64,000 nt of DNA from Bacteroidota bacterium (GCA_016702705.1 JADJDM010000020.1:108647-172646); one strand, 5' to 3'; positions 1 to 8,986 are shown, numbered from the stretch's first letter. Notes: generated from the sequence alone by a model not told the origin. Program-made: numbers and translations.

Positions 1-132
1 CCGTATCACATAGATTATTGTTTTACCTCACACGACTTAATTAAAAAAATCAAAAGCATTGAAATTGGTAAATATGAAAACTGGATTTCTATAAGTGATC
101 ACATGCCACTAACTATAGAACTAGAGTGCTAA
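1..132 (+). CDS. C-terminal end of an endonuclease/exonuclease/phosphatase-family protein (partial)
   Basis: The reading frame is open from the first base of the window and ends in TAA at 130-132, giving 43 residues. It contains HIDYCF near the start and ISDHMPL near the end. In the EEP (DNase I/AP endonuclease-like) superfamily the closing S-D-H-x-P motif carries the catalytic Asp-His pair, and the preceding [R/H]-ID-[Y/F] strand is also typical. The N-terminal metal-binding and catalytic part lies outside the window, so substrate (DNA, phospholipid or phosphoester) cannot be told. Family assignment rests on this short C-terminal signature. Confidence 0.6.
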   Translation, partial: PYHIDYCFTSHDLIKKIKSIEIGKYENWISISDHMPLTIELEC

Positions 133-172
133 ATATTATTTAAGCAAGAAGATAAAAAACCGAAAACCTTGG

Positions 173-180
173 TATATTTG
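173..180 (+). promoter_or_regulatory. Probable Bacteroidota -7 promoter element
   Basis: TATATTTG matches the TAnnTTTG -7 consensus of Bacteroidota housekeeping promoters and lies 75 bases before the amidohydrolase start. A clear -33 TTG at the usual distance is not seen, so this is a moderate call. Confidence 0.4.
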
Positions 181-255
181 TTTCAAACAAAGGCCTTCAA
201 TCAACTTACAACACGGCAAAGGTGTTTGGGATTTTAAAAAAGAAAAATTAACAAC

Positions 256-1530
256 ATGCGTAAAATCATAATTATCACTCTGCTCCTATCCTTCACTCAA
301 ATTTTGTTTTCGCAAACAAGAAGTACAATTATAATTAAGGATGCAAACATCATCAGCATGAAAGATGAAAAACTGAGCGGTTTAAAAAGTATTCTTATTA
401 AAGATGGGAAAATTGTTCAAATAGATGATTATGCAAAAATTAAGAAAACTAAAACTGCATACATTATAGATGCAAAAGGAAAATACCTAATGCCTGGTTT
501 AGCCGATATGCATGTGCATTTACCTGCTTCATCAAAAATAGACACGTTACTTTTAACTAACCTTGCAGCAGGCATTACACATGTTCGTGTAATGAATAAT
601 GAAGAAGCGCAATTACAAACCAAAGCACGTTTAGTAAAGGATGCTGGCATTGCTTCACCAAAAATGCATTACAGTTTTTTGGTTACAAAGGATATGAAAT
701 ACACAGCAAAACAATTTGATAGTTTAGTAAAAGATGTAAAACAAAAAGGATACGATTTTATAAAACTATTCAGCATTGCCGATGAAGATGCATTCACTAA
801 CTTAATGACCTCAGCAAATAAAAATAAAATAATGGTTTGCGGACATTTTCCAAGTGCAGTGAGTATTGATAAAGTAATTAATTCAGGTTTCAAAAGCATT
901 GAGCATTTAGGAGGTTATGATAAATTAAAAGACAGTACACAATTAAGTGCAGTAATAAAACTAAGTAAGGAAAAAGGAATGTATAATTGCCCAACATTGG
1001 ATTACGATGTAATGGCAGCATACCAAAGATTTCCCGATGATTATAAAAACAGATTAGTTTTTTCTTTTGCTCCAAAAAAACTATTAGATGCTTGGGAGAG
1101 CGAATACAAAAAAGGCGTAGAAGAAAATGGCGGAGCAGATAAAATACTTGAATTCAAAAATAAATACAATCCTGTTTTTAAAAACAAGTTAAGCATTATA
1201 AAAAAACTTGCTGATGCTAATTGCAATTTATTAATGGGCAGCGACCCTGGAAGTCCATTTCAAATGGCAGGTTTTAATGTGTACGAAGAAATGTTGTTAT
1301 GGTCTAAAGCAGGAATTAGCAATTACCAAATATTACGCGCCGCAACCATTATCCCCGCTCAGTTTTTTGGACAAGATAGAAATTGGGGCAGCATTGAAAT
1401 TGGTAAAGATGGTGATGTAATTATTTTAGAAAAAAATCCGTTAGAAAATATTTTGAATATTGGGACTGTGGAAACTACTATTTGTAATGGGAAAGTTTAT
1501 AAGAATAAGGAAATATTAAATAAACTATAA
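256..1530 (+). CDS. Secreted amidohydrolase-family protein (imidazolonepropionase/prolidase-like)
   Basis: The 424-residue protein starts with a signal peptide (about residues 1-20, ending FSQ), so it is probably exported to the periplasm. After a small beta domain it has the amidohydrolase metal motif GLADMHVHLP with the HxH pair at about residues 86 and 88, then GHFPS near 197, EHLGG near 215 and GSDPGSP near 330, in the order expected for metal ligands of the TIM-barrel amidohydrolases. The C-terminal GSIEIGKDGDVIIL segment is the returning beta domain typical of the family. Members hydrolyse amide or ester bonds in cyclic compounds or peptides; the substrate is not predictable here. It stands alone on the plus strand and ends at a terminator shared with the convergent RNase gene. 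Confidence 0.8.
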   Translation: MRKIIIITLLLSFTQILFSQTRSTIIIKDANIISMKDEKLSGLKSILIKDGKIVQIDDYAKIKKTKTAYIIDAKGKYLMPGLADMHVHLPASSKIDTLLLTNLAAGITHVRVMNNEEAQLQTKARLVKDAGIASPKMHYSFLVTKDMKYTAKQFDSLVKDVKQKGYDFIKLFSIADEDAFTNLMTSANKNKIMVCGHFPSAVSIDKVINSGFKSIEHLGGYDKLKDSTQLSAVIKLSKEKGMYNCPTLDYDVMAAYQRFPDDYKNRLVFSFAPKKLLDAWESEYKKGVEENGGADKILEFKNKYNPVFKNKLSIIKKLADANCNLLMGSDPGSPFQMAGFNVYEEMLLWSKAGISNYQILRAATIIPAQFFGQDRNWGSIEIGKDGDVIILEKNPLENILNIGTVETTICNGKVYKNKEILNKL

Positions 1531-1533
1531 AAT

Positions 1534-1564
1534 AAAAAAGCTCCGAATTCTCGGAGCTTTTTTT
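1534..1564. terminator. Bidirectional rho-independent terminator
   Basis: A perfect stem of AAAAAAGCTCCGA and TCGGAGCTTTTTTT around the loop ATTC gives A and T tracts on both sides. It lies between the convergent amidohydrolase and RNase E/G genes and can serve both strands. Confidence 0.85.
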
Positions 1565-1586
1565 AAATCATATCTTGAGATAAAAC

Positions 1587-3149
1587 CTAAACTATAATTT
1601 CATCTTCAGCTGCATTCAAAAATCTATATTCCATAAATCCGTATGATGCTTGGCTTCTGATTTCAATTTTTCCACCCAAAGCTTTTTGCCATTTTTTGTG
1701 CATGCTTGGTTTAAAGAAAGAACCTTTTGTAATGAACGCCTCAATATAAGGATGAATACAAAGTGTAATTTTCTTTTGGTTTTGCTCTTGAATAATATAA
1801 CGTAATGTACTTTCTATTTGTTCTACAAATAATACACTTGGTTGTACCTTGCCAGTACCTTGGCAGCTAGGACAAACTTCCTGAACATCTACGTTCATTT
1901 CTGGACGCACACGTTGACGAGTTATTTGAACTAAACCAAATTTACTTGGAGGCAAAATATTATGCTTAGCTCGATCGCTCTTCATTTCCTCTTTCAACTT
2001 GTCGAAAAGGATTTTACGATTCTCAGGATTGTGCATGTCGATAAAATCAACAACTACAATTCCACCCATATCGCGCAAACGTAACTGACGCGCAATTTCA
2101 TCTGCAGCTTCTAAGTTAACAGCTAAAGCATTTTCTTCTTGTGTTTTATCACTCTTTGCTCTGTTACCACTATTAACATCGAATACGTGTAATGCTTCGG
2201 TGTGCTCAACAATCAAATATGCCCCGCTCTTCATGTTCACGGTTTTTCCAAACAAACCTTTAATTTGTTTTTCAATTCCGAAATGATCAAAAATTGGAAC
2301 CTTTGGATTGTTATAGTGTTTAACGATTTCAACTTTATCAGGAGCAATGCTTCCAAGATAAGTCTTTAATTCATCATACACTTTTGAATCATTTACATGT
2401 ATGTTATTGAAATTCGCATTCAATAAATCACGTAACATAGAGTTGGTTCTGTCCATCTCACCTAACACGCGCATTGGTGGCTCGGCAGATTGAAGTGCTT
2501 TAAAACACTCGTCCCACTTTGCAACTAGGTCGTTAAGGTCGTTTTCAATATCTGTAACCGATTTATTTTCGGCAACTGTTCTCACAATTACACCAAAATT
2601 TTTCGGGCGAATAGTTTGCATTAAATCACGTAAACGGTGTTTCTCTTCTGTGTTGCGAATTTTTTGCGAAATAGATACTTTATCGGTAAAAGGTATCAAC
2701 ACCAAATATCTTCCGGCAATTGATATCTCTGTAGTAATGCGTGGTCCTTTTGCAGAAATAGGTTCTTTTGCAACTTGCACAAGAATATTTTGACCACTTT
2801 GAACGACTTGATTTATTTTTCCGTCTTTAGGAATATCTTCATCATTTTTAAAATACATAAGGTTGGAAACATTTTGTTTTCCATCCTTTACCATTTTGGT
2901 GTATTTAATAAATGAAGAGGCTTGAGGGCCCAAATCCAGGTAATGTAAAAACGCATCCTTTTCGTAACCAACATCCACAAATGCTGCATTCAATCCGGTC
3001 ATTACTTTTTTTACTCTACCTAAATATATATCTCCAACGGCAAAACGAGTATTTACTCTTTCTTTATGTAGCTCAACGAGCCTTTTGTCATTTAAAAGAG
3101 CAATTACTGTGTCGTTCCCTGCACTGTTTATTATCAGTTCGTAACTCAC
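1587..3149 (-). CDS. rng: Ribonuclease E/G family protein
   Basis: At 520 residues this matches RNase G-length proteins and lacks the long C-terminal scaffold of enterobacterial RNase E. An N-terminal S1-like RNA-binding region (YLGRVKKVMTGLNAAFVDVG, about 42-61) is followed by the catalytic domain. The two acidic motifs are present (HVFDVNSG near residue 320 and GGIVVVDFIDM near 360), and so is the zinc-link CPSCQGTG near 430. Such enzymes cut single-stranded AU-rich RNA in mRNA decay and rRNA maturation. The gene is downstream of the small ribosomal protein gene on the same strand, with a hairpin in the gap at 3205-3231 that could control it. The product name is firm; whether to call it rng or cafA is convention. 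Confidence 0.93.
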   Translation of the reverse strand: MSYELIINSAGNDTVIALLNDKRLVELHKERVNTRFAVGDIYLGRVKKVMTGLNAAFVDVGYEKDAFLHYLDLGPQASSFIKYTKMVKDGKQNVSNLMYFKNDEDIPKDGKINQVVQSGQNILVQVAKEPISAKGPRITTEISIAGRYLVLIPFTDKVSISQKIRNTEEKHRLRDLMQTIRPKNFGVIVRTVAENKSVTDIENDLNDLVAKWDECFKALQSAEPPMRVLGEMDRTNSMLRDLLNANFNNIHVNDSKVYDELKTYLGSIAPDKVEIVKHYNNPKVPIFDHFGIEKQIKGLFGKTVNMKSGAYLIVEHTEALHVFDVNSGNRAKSDKTQEENALAVNLEAADEIARQLRLRDMGGIVVVDFIDMHNPENRKILFDKLKEEMKSDRAKHNILPPSKFGLVQITRQRVRPEMNVDVQEVCPSCQGTGKVQPSVLFVEQIESTLRYIIQEQNQKKITLCIHPYIEAFITKGSFFKPSMHKKWQKALGGKIEIRSQASYGFMEYRFLNAAEDEIIV

Positions 3150-3204
3150 GATATAAATAAGATTTAGTGAACCTTAATGTACAGAAATATAGATAAACAC
3201 AATA

Positions 3205-3231
3205 ACGGAGAAGATCTAAGATCAACTCCGT
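3205..3231 (-). promoter_or_regulatory. Hairpin in the leader of the RNase E/G gene
   Basis: ACGGAG-AA-GATC pairs with GATC-AA-CTCCGT around a 3-base loop, giving a stem with a symmetric internal AA/AA bulge. There is no T tract, so it is a poor terminator. It sits 56 bases before the RNase start, where a transcript hairpin could affect translation, or autoregulation as known for E. coli RNase E. Function is inferred. Confidence 0.35.
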
Positions 3232-3280
3232 AATGCTTATGTCATCCCTTACATTTAAGGATTAATTTAGAAAAAATTTA

Positions 3281-3370
3281 TTATTTCTTCTTATGACGAT
3301 TTTTTCTAAGACGTTTTTTACGCTTGTGAGTCGACATTTTATGTCTTTTTCTTTTCTTTCCGCTTGGCAT
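3281..3370 (-). CDS. Small basic COX24/AURKAIP1-domain ribosomal protein (bS22/mS38-like)
   Basis: This 29-residue ORF starts MPSGKKRKRHKMSTHKR and continues almost entirely with Lys, Arg and His to its TAA. The pattern KRKRHKMxxHKRKKRLRKxRHKKK is the COX24/AURKAIP1 (mS38) signature, which in bacteria marks very short ribosomal proteins such as bS22 that bury basic residues in rRNA near the decoding centre. Proteins of this kind are annotated in most Bacteroidota. The gene is in a minus-strand run with HU, a TPR protein and RNase E/G. Its small size and composition make it easy to miss, but the motif is distinctive. Confidence 0.85.
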   Translation of the reverse strand: MPSGKKRKRHKMSTHKRKKRLRKNRHKKK

Positions 3371-3390
3371 AGTATTTTGTTTTTAAATGG

Positions 3391-4224
3391 TTAATTACTT
3401 TTTAATTTATCAATGTACTTCTTAATCTCATCTTTAGTTTCTTTATCAGGAACCAAATCTGCATATTTTTGAAGATTTTCAATCGTTTTTGGTTTGTTAC
3501 CTAGTTGCTCGTAAGCATCTGCTAAATACAGATAAGCTTCTAAATAATCAGGCTTTAATTGGATTACTTTTTCGAATCTTTTTACTGCCTTATCTAATTG
3601 ACCCGATTTGGATGAGAAAGCAGCAAAAGCAAGTTGTAAATCAACATTGTTCGAGTCTGTTTTTTCAATATCCCTTAGCATTCCAATTCCTTTCATCGGG
3701 TCGGCAGTTCCATCTACATAACAAGAAGCTAATTTAATTCTAGCAGCTGTATTGTTAGGTTCCTTCTCCAATCCTTTTTCGAAACAGAACATTGCTTGCT
3801 GATACACTGCTTCCATTTGCTCAGGTTGTTTAAGAAAACGAACAGCGTAATAATAACGCTCTCCAGCTTTAAACCAAGCCTCTGCAGTTTTAGCAATCTC
3901 TGCTTTTTTCTCGGTGTAAAATGCTGCAACATCTGGTTGCATAATTCTATCCCAAAAAGAAATCATCGAATCTAATGAAGCAGGATTTTTTAAATCCTTT
4001 TGAAGTGTTGCATTTACCAAAGTATAAACTTTTTTAAGTGAATCAGGAAGTGTACTGGTTTTTGCATCTACAAAATCCTGCATTCCTTTTCCATTCATTG
4101 GTTTACCTTTTGTTGCTAACTCTTCAGCTTTTGTTTCAGGTGTTTTATTTGCAAAATATAAAAGAACGAATAGTAAAACTGAAAATAAAATAATTGTTAT
4201 TTGCAGTTTATTTAACGACTTCAT
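3391..4224 (-). CDS. Membrane-anchored tetratricopeptide-repeat protein
   Basis: The 277-residue protein has one N-terminal membrane segment (about residues 9-25, IIILFSVLLFVLLYFAN-like) followed by a mostly helical soluble part. From about residue 150 there are TPR units (AMFCFEKGLEKEPNN, AVKRFEKVIQLKPDYLEAYLYLADAYEQLG), so it probably scaffolds protein contacts in the periplasm, or in the cytoplasm if the anchor is reversed. It begins 8 bases after the HU gene ends, which suggests cotranscription. This HU-TPR-small ribosomal protein-RNase order hints at a growth-linked operon, but no specific role can be assigned. Confidence 0.75.
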   Translation of the reverse strand: MKSLNKLQITIILFSVLLFVLLYFANKTPETKAEELATKGKPMNGKGMQDFVDAKTSTLPDSLKKVYTLVNATLQKDLKNPASLDSMISFWDRIMQPDVAAFYTEKKAEIAKTAEAWFKAGERYYYAVRFLKQPEQMEAVYQQAMFCFEKGLEKEPNNTAARIKLASCYVDGTADPMKGIGMLRDIEKTDSNNVDLQLAFAAFSSKSGQLDKAVKRFEKVIQLKPDYLEAYLYLADAYEQLGNKPKTIENLQKYADLVPDKETKDEIKKYIDKLKSN

Positions 4225-4232
4225 TTGTGTCG

Positions 4233-4541
4233 TTACGATTTAATTTCAACAGGTGCTACTTTCACATTCTTTTTCACTCTTTCTGAGAAATTCTTAGAAG
4301 GTTTGAACGAAGGAATAAAGTGAGCAGGAATAATAACTGTTGTATTTTTAGAGATATTTCTACCTGTTTTCTCAGCACGTTTTTTTACTAAGAAAGTTCC
4401 AAAGCCACGTAAGTATATGTTTTTACCTTCAGCCATGTTGTTACGCACCGACTTCATGAAAGCTTCAACTGCAGTTTGAACTACTAATTTTTCGATTCCT
4501 GTTTTATCAGAGATCTCGTTGATAATGTCTGCCTTTGTCAT
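4233..4541 (-). CDS. HU/IHF-family DNA-binding protein
   Basis: The 102-residue protein carries the HU fold: N-terminal helices (MTKADIINEISDKTGI), then FMKSVRNNMAEGKNIYLRGFGTF, which matches the G-x-x-[I/V]-x-[L/I]-R-G-F-G-x-F core motif, and a basic beta arm with the bent-DNA contact region near IIPAHFIPSFKPS. HU dimers compact and bend DNA. The tail after residue 90 is slightly longer than in E. coli HU. The upstream gap to the beta-CASP gene holds an AT-rich region and a terminator for that gene, so the HU promoter probably lies at 4560-4680. Confidence 0.93.
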   Translation of the reverse strand: MTKADIINEISDKTGIEKLVVQTAVEAFMKSVRNNMAEGKNIYLRGFGTFLVKKRAEKTGRNISKNTTVIIPAHFIPSFKPSKNFSERVKKNVKVAPVEIKS

Positions 4542-4680
4542 TTTGTATTAATATGTTTAAAATCAGTAAATTGAATCGTTAATTCAAATTAGGGGTGCAA
4601 AGATACATTTAAAACTTTAAAACCAAAATTTTTAGGTATTTTTTTTAAAATCAACACGTTAAATAGCTATCAAAAAGCAA

Positions 4681-4716
4681 AAAAGGGGTAATTTTTTAAA
4701 AATTACCCCTTTTTTG
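4681..4716 (-). terminator. Rho-independent terminator of the beta-CASP nuclease gene
   Basis: AAAAGGGGTAATTTTT pairs with AAAAATTACCCC followed by TTTTTT. The stem lies 18 bases beyond the minus-strand stop of the metallo-beta-lactamase-fold gene. Because A and T tracts flank it on both sides, it could act in either direction. Confidence 0.8.
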
Positions 4717-4733
4717 CTAGTATAAATTATTAG

Positions 4734-6134
4734 CTAAATCTCAAAAACCTCACCCTTCACAGGAATCGTAACATGTTTAAATCCCTCTTTTACCAAAGTA
4801 TTTTTCCACTCAACTTTTGCTTCATTTTCGCCATGCACTAAGAAAATCGTTTTTACTTGCTCCTTGTTTTGACAACTTAAGAAACGAAGCATTTCTTCAT
4901 AATCCCCATGTGCACTATAGGAAAGAATAGTTTCAACATCTGCATTCACTTCAAAATTTTCCCCATAAATACTTACACTTTTGTGACCTGCCATTAATTT
5001 ACCACCTAATGAATTTGGTGAGCAATAACCAACAGCAAGAATGGTGTTTTTAGGATTAGAGATAGAATGCGCAATGTGATGCTTTACACGACCAGCTTCC
5101 ATCATACCTGATGCGGAAATAATAATGCAAGGTTCTTTGTAATCATTTAAACGAATCGAATCTTCTTTTTTATGAATGTAAATTAATCCTTTAAATCCAA
5201 ATGGATCTGGATCTGTTTTTACATAGTCTTGAACTTTATCATTTAAGTAGTGAACGTATTTACGTGTGATATCCGTTGCGTTAACAGAAAGCGGACTATC
5301 AACAAACACTTTTATATTTGGTAATAGTTTTGCGTTTTTTAATTTATCTAAAACAAAAACAATTTCTTGTGTGCGACCTAAACTAAAAGCGGGGATAATT
5401 AATTTACCTTTTTTCTCAACACAAGTATGCTTAATCACTTGTAACAAATGCATCTCTGCCGAATCAACTTTTTCGTGCAATTTATTTCCGTAGGTTGATT
5501 CACAAATGATGTAATCCGCTTGAGGGAAAGTTTCAGGGTCTTTCATCAATAAATCTGTGTATCTTCCAATATCGCCTGTAAATGTTAAGCGAGTTGTTTT
5601 ATCACTTTCGTTGATGGTTAAATTAACTGCAGCACTTCCTAAAATATGCCCCGCATCGGTAAAATTAAAACTAACCTCATCGTTAATTGTAAAGTTGGTG
5701 TGATAGTCCAGTGGATGAAACATCTCAACTGTTTTCTTTACATCATCTAATGTATAATGTGGTTTTAATAATTTTTGCCCACTCGCTAATCTTCTTTTAT
5801 TTACAAAACGAATATCTGCTTCATGTATGTGAGCACTATCAATTAATAAAATTTCAGCTACCTCAGCAGTTGCGCGCGTACAATATATTTTACCAGTAAA
5901 ACCTTGGGCAACTAAAAATGGTAAATTACCTGAGTGGTCAATATGTGCATGAGATAAAATTACTGCATCAATATCTTTTGCATTTAAACCCAATTTCGAA
6001 TTCATTTCATTCGTATCTCTCCCCATTCCCTGATACAAGCCACAATCCAACAAAATTTGTTTGCCTTTTTCTGTAATCAACAAATGTTTACTTCCTGTAA
6101 CAGTTTCGGTTGCGCCAATAAATTTTATCTGCAT
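4734..6134 (-). CDS. Metallo-beta-lactamase-fold RNA-specificity (beta-CASP) nuclease
   Basis: The 466-residue protein has the MBL zinc motif HAHIDHSGNLPFL at about residues 62-74, the GHILGSA histidine motif near 165, and a central beta-CASP domain with IIPAFSLGRTQE and IISASGMMEAGRVKHH. It closes with the RMMBL-type segment SYSAHGDYEEMLRFL and the terminal FLVHGEN motif. This domain order matches CPSF73-like bacterial and archaeal beta-CASP ribonucleases acting on RNA with zinc catalysis. It lacks the C-terminal extension of RNase J. The start at 6134 leaves the MBL domain beginning directly at residue 1, as usual. A specific RNA substrate is unknown. Confidence 0.9.
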   Translation of the reverse strand: MQIKFIGATETVTGSKHLLITEKGKQILLDCGLYQGMGRDTNEMNSKLGLNAKDIDAVILSHAHIDHSGNLPFLVAQGFTGKIYCTRATAEVAEILLIDSAHIHEADIRFVNKRRLASGQKLLKPHYTLDDVKKTVEMFHPLDYHTNFTINDEVSFNFTDAGHILGSAAVNLTINESDKTTRLTFTGDIGRYTDLLMKDPETFPQADYIICESTYGNKLHEKVDSAEMHLLQVIKHTCVEKKGKLIIPAFSLGRTQEIVFVLDKLKNAKLLPNIKVFVDSPLSVNATDITRKYVHYLNDKVQDYVKTDPDPFGFKGLIYIHKKEDSIRLNDYKEPCIIISASGMMEAGRVKHHIAHSISNPKNTILAVGYCSPNSLGGKLMAGHKSVSIYGENFEVNADVETILSYSAHGDYEEMLRFLSCQNKEQVKTIFLVHGENEAKVEWKNTLVKEGFKHVTIPVKGEVFEI

Positions 6135-6178
6135 ATAAATAATTTTAGTTCGAAAAGTATTCTCGTAAATATACTCAT

Positions 6179-6997
6179 TTACTCTGCTCTATAAGCAAGA
6201 AAATTGGGGTTAGCTATATCCAATTTATTGTAACGTAAATTTTCTTTTGTTTCCATTTCAACAATTGCCCCGCCTGCATTTTTTAATATGCAATGCCCCG
6301 CACATGTATCCCATTCCATTGTTCTTCCGTAGCGAGGATATTCATGTGCTTTGCCTTCTGCTATCCAACACATTTTAATGCTGCTGCCAGTGTAAATAGT
6401 GTCAATTTCTCCTTTGCTATTTTTTAATGCCTGAATGTATTTTCGTATATCTCCATTTTGATGTGAGCGACTTGCAACAACAGTGTAGACTTTTGGCAAT
6501 TGTTGTAATGGTAATTTTTTTGATGAAGAAATAATTTGCTCCAAACTTAAATCCTTGATTTTATCTTCCAATTCAATGTAAATATGCCGGTCCATTTTAA
6601 ATGAACCCAATTCATCTGAAGCGAAATATAAATCTTTAAACACAGGAGAAAAAATTACACCAATTACTGGAACACCCTTTACACTTAAAGCAATGTTAAC
6701 AGTAAACTCTCCATTACGTTTTACAAACTCTTTAGTACCATCAAGCGGGTCAACAATCCACAGTTTATCCCAATGTTTTCGCTCATCGTAATCAAAATGA
6801 ATTCCCTCCTCGCCAAGCATTGGAATGTTATGAATAGAAAGATATTCCTCAATAATTTGATTAGCTTGTTTATCTGCAATGGTTACTGGACTTGCATCAC
6901 TTTTGTATTCAACCTCAAATCCTTTTTCGTAAACAGCTGCAATATGCTTTCCTGCTTTAAGAGAAGCTAATATTGCGCTATGTAGTAAATTGTTCAA
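6179..6997 (-). CDS. cysQ: 3'(2'),5'-bisphosphate nucleotidase CysQ
   Basis: The 272-residue protein is an inositol-monophosphatase-fold enzyme. It has GEEG near residue 72, the metal-binding signature WIVDPLDGTKEF near 89-100, and the C-terminal EWDTCAGHCILKNAGG near 230. CysQ removes the 3'-phosphate from PAP, the by-product of sulfate assimilation and 3'-phosphoadenylyl transfer, and needs magnesium. The start appears to be TTG at 6995-6997, since the helix preceding the catalytic domain (LLHSAILASLKAGKHIAAVYEK) begins there. No sulfate assimilation genes are adjacent, so its physiological context is not shown here. Confidence 0.9.
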   Translation of the reverse strand: MNNLLHSAILASLKAGKHIAAVYEKGFEVEYKSDASPVTIADKQANQIIEEYLSIHNIPMLGEEGIHFDYDERKHWDKLWIVDPLDGTKEFVKRNGEFTVNIALSVKGVPVIGVIFSPVFKDLYFASDELGSFKMDRHIYIELEDKIKDLSLEQIISSSKKLPLQQLPKVYTVVASRSHQNGDIRKYIQALKNSKGEIDTIYTGSSIKMCWIAEGKAHEYPRYGRTMEWDTCAGHCILKNAGGAIVEMETKENLRYNKLDIANPNFLAYRAE

Positions 6998-7089
6998 TTT
7001 GATAATTTGGCGATTTGATAATTTGAAAATGAAAAAAATTAAAATATGCGATAATCATTTTCAAATTACCACATTTTCAAATCTCCAAA
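6998..7089. repeat. AT-rich intergenic inverted and direct repeats
   Basis: The gap contains repeated units of the form (G)ATTTGATAATTTG and an inverted pair, TAATTTGAAAATG at 7019-7031 and CATTTTCAAATTA at 7056-7068, followed by a second CATTTTCAAAT copy at 7073-7082. The RNA could fold as a hairpin between cysQ and the next minus-strand gene. It looks like the low-complexity intergenic repeats common in this phylum; no coding signal is present. Confidence 0.6.
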
Positions 7090-8415
7090 TTACTTCATGT
7101 GTTCATTCTTCACTTCAGTAAACGAAGGCCAATTGTTGTAGTGCCAGTTGGCAACTACTTTACAATCCTTCACTAACATTAAACCTGGGTTAGAACGAAT
7201 CATTGTTTTTAATACTGTACCATCTGCCGAAACAAAATCATACAAGGCTTGGTGCTTATGTTTAAAATCATTTATTCTATCAGCGCTCGATGAAGTTAGT
7301 GCATTAATAGGAACATTGTTCTTTTTACACAATTCGTAGAAGTCGTTTATTTTTGCGTGTACTACGGCGTCTTCTTCTGCTTTATCTAAATTCCAATAAA
7401 CGATATAAAAATTATATCCCTTTAAGTTTAAGATAGAATCAGTAATGCTATTTCCATCTGCATCTGTTAAACTAAAATCAACAATTTTTGGTCCGTCAAC
7501 TTCTGGAGTAATAACAACTGAGCCTAAAGCAGAATCATAAACCCAATTTAAAGTATCTTGCCAAGGCATTGTTTTATCAGTGAATTCTTTTTTCTCTCCC
7601 GATTTTAAATTTTTGTACAAGAAACGTGATTCATAGACCGCAGGTTTAAAATTAGGACCTGGTTTTAAACCATCGCAAATACTCTTACCTGGAGCGTAAG
7701 CTCTAAAATCTTTAACTGGTAAATTGCGAAAGGTGTAAATTGGAAACCATACAGTATAAACAACAAAAAGAGCAACTAATCCATTATTAATCCAACTACG
7801 AGAGAATAAAGGATTGATGTTTTCTTTTCCTACAAAACATAAAGTGATTAAGAATAATAATGCGATGTCTTTCCAAAATGATGTCCAAGGTGTTAATACT
7901 AAGAAATCACCAAAACATCCGCATGTTGTTACTTTATTAAAACATGCTGAGTAAAAAGTTAAGAAAGTAAAGAACACAATTTGCAACATCAACAACCAAA
8001 GTGTAATCATTCTAAACACTCCAATCAACAACATAAAACCTAATGCCATTTCGGAAATACAAATGATGGTTGCGAAAGGCTGGGCAATATGAGCAAGTGA
8101 ATCAAACATGCCCCAACCCGTTGCTTCTTTAAATACTTCGAAGTATTCTTCTAATTTGTAACCAAAGCCAATAGTATCATTTGCTTTAATCCAACCCGAG
8201 AAAATGAATAAACCACCAACTAAAAAGCGAGGAATGTGAGTTATAATTGCATACTTACTAAAGAATTGAGAACCATTAATCATGATTAACAATACTCCTA
8301 AAATAATTCCTAATGTTGTTTTACTAAAGCATGGTGGACAGATTAAGAAAAACAATGCCGCAACACCAAGCGAAACAATTAGTTTAAAGAATTTACTGTG
8401 TAAGAATTTTTTCAT
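7090..8415 (-). CDS. DoxX/MauE-like membrane protein with C-terminal thioredoxin-like region
   Basis: The 441-residue protein begins with two membrane segments (about 10-45), then a DoxX/MauE-like four-helix block (PRFLVGGLFIFSGWIKANDTIGFGYKLEEYF, helices to about 210) containing CFNKVTTCGCFGDF, a cysteine cluster typical of MauE-like redox membrane proteins. The C-terminal part (about 310-430) looks thioredoxin-like in layout, with YNFYIVYWNLD and a LMLVKDCKVVANWHYNNWP ending, but lacks a CxxC. The architecture resembles Bacteroidota proteins annotated as BT_3928 family. A role in redox or disulfide handling in the inner membrane is inferred from the family only. Confidence 0.75.
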   Translation of the reverse strand: MKKFLHSKFFKLIVSLGVAALFFLICPPCFSKTTLGIILGVLLIMINGSQFFSKYAIITHIPRFLVGGLFIFSGWIKANDTIGFGYKLEEYFEVFKEATGWGMFDSLAHIAQPFATIICISEMALGFMLLIGVFRMITLWLLMLQIVFFTFLTFYSACFNKVTTCGCFGDFLVLTPWTSFWKDIALLFLITLCFVGKENINPLFSRSWINNGLVALFVVYTVWFPIYTFRNLPVKDFRAYAPGKSICDGLKPGPNFKPAVYESRFLYKNLKSGEKKEFTDKTMPWQDTLNWVYDSALGSVVITPEVDGPKIVDFSLTDADGNSITDSILNLKGYNFYIVYWNLDKAEEDAVVHAKINDFYELCKKNNVPINALTSSSADRINDFKHKHQALYDFVSADGTVLKTMIRSNPGLMLVKDCKVVANWHYNNWPSFTEVKNEHMK

Positions 8416-8520
8416 ATCAAAGGGTTTTGAAGAACATTACAAATCTAATTTTTTTGACCGAAATAACCCAACAAAAATTAGACCTTAAAATTTTTTAACG
8501 ATTTAATACCGCTGTAAATA

Positions 8521-8976
8521 CTAGAAAATCTTCCTGATTTCGTAGTTAGTTCCATTCACATCAAGGCTTTCACGTTGTTTTAAGCCAATTAGTTTTTTCC
8601 CTAATGGAGAAGATGTTGAAACAACGGAAACCACTTGGTCGCCGATTTTAATGCGCCCTAAGCCAATGCCAACAAATAAATAGCCTTGGTTGGTATAAAC
8701 CAAACTGCCTTTGGCAACGTAATCGTTTTGGAGATTAAGATTGATTCGTTTTAATTCCTCTTCTTGCTTTTCTAATTCATCTAATTGAGCTGAAAGTTTT
8801 TCTTGCTCCAATTGCATCATTGCTTTGCCTACTTCGTGTTTGTCACCGGCAGAGCTTTTAGATTCATCATTACCTGCTTCCATTGCATCCACAAGTGCAT
8901 CGGCAATAATATCAATCTTTGACTTTATGCTTTCGAGGCAAGCATCGTAAACTGCTAATTTAAATTGAGTGTTCAT
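8521..8976 (-). CDS. GreA/GreB-like protein
   Basis: The 151-residue protein has an N-terminal charged coiled coil (about residues 30-90, with LEQEKLSAQLDELEKQEEELKRI) and a C-terminal beta domain ending in SPLGKKLIGLKQRESLDVNG, which resembles the FKBP-like C-terminal domain of transcript-cleavage factors GreA/GreB (SPIGKALLGKKVGD). Proteins of this family are often mislabelled 3-oxoacyl-ACP synthase in Bacteroidota. It probably contacts RNA polymerase, but the acidic tip residues that drive transcript cleavage cannot be confirmed. It is followed 10 bases downstream by the YitT gene's end of the preceding unit on the same strand. Confidence 0.7.
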   Translation of the reverse strand: MNTQFKLAVYDACLESIKSKIDIIADALVDAMEAGNDESKSSAGDKHEVGKAMMQLEQEKLSAQLDELEKQEEELKRINLNLQNDYVAKGSLVYTNQGYLFVGIGLGRIKIGDQVVSVVSTSSPLGKKLIGLKQRESLDVNGTNYEIRKIF

Positions 8977-8986
8977 GATTTCATTT

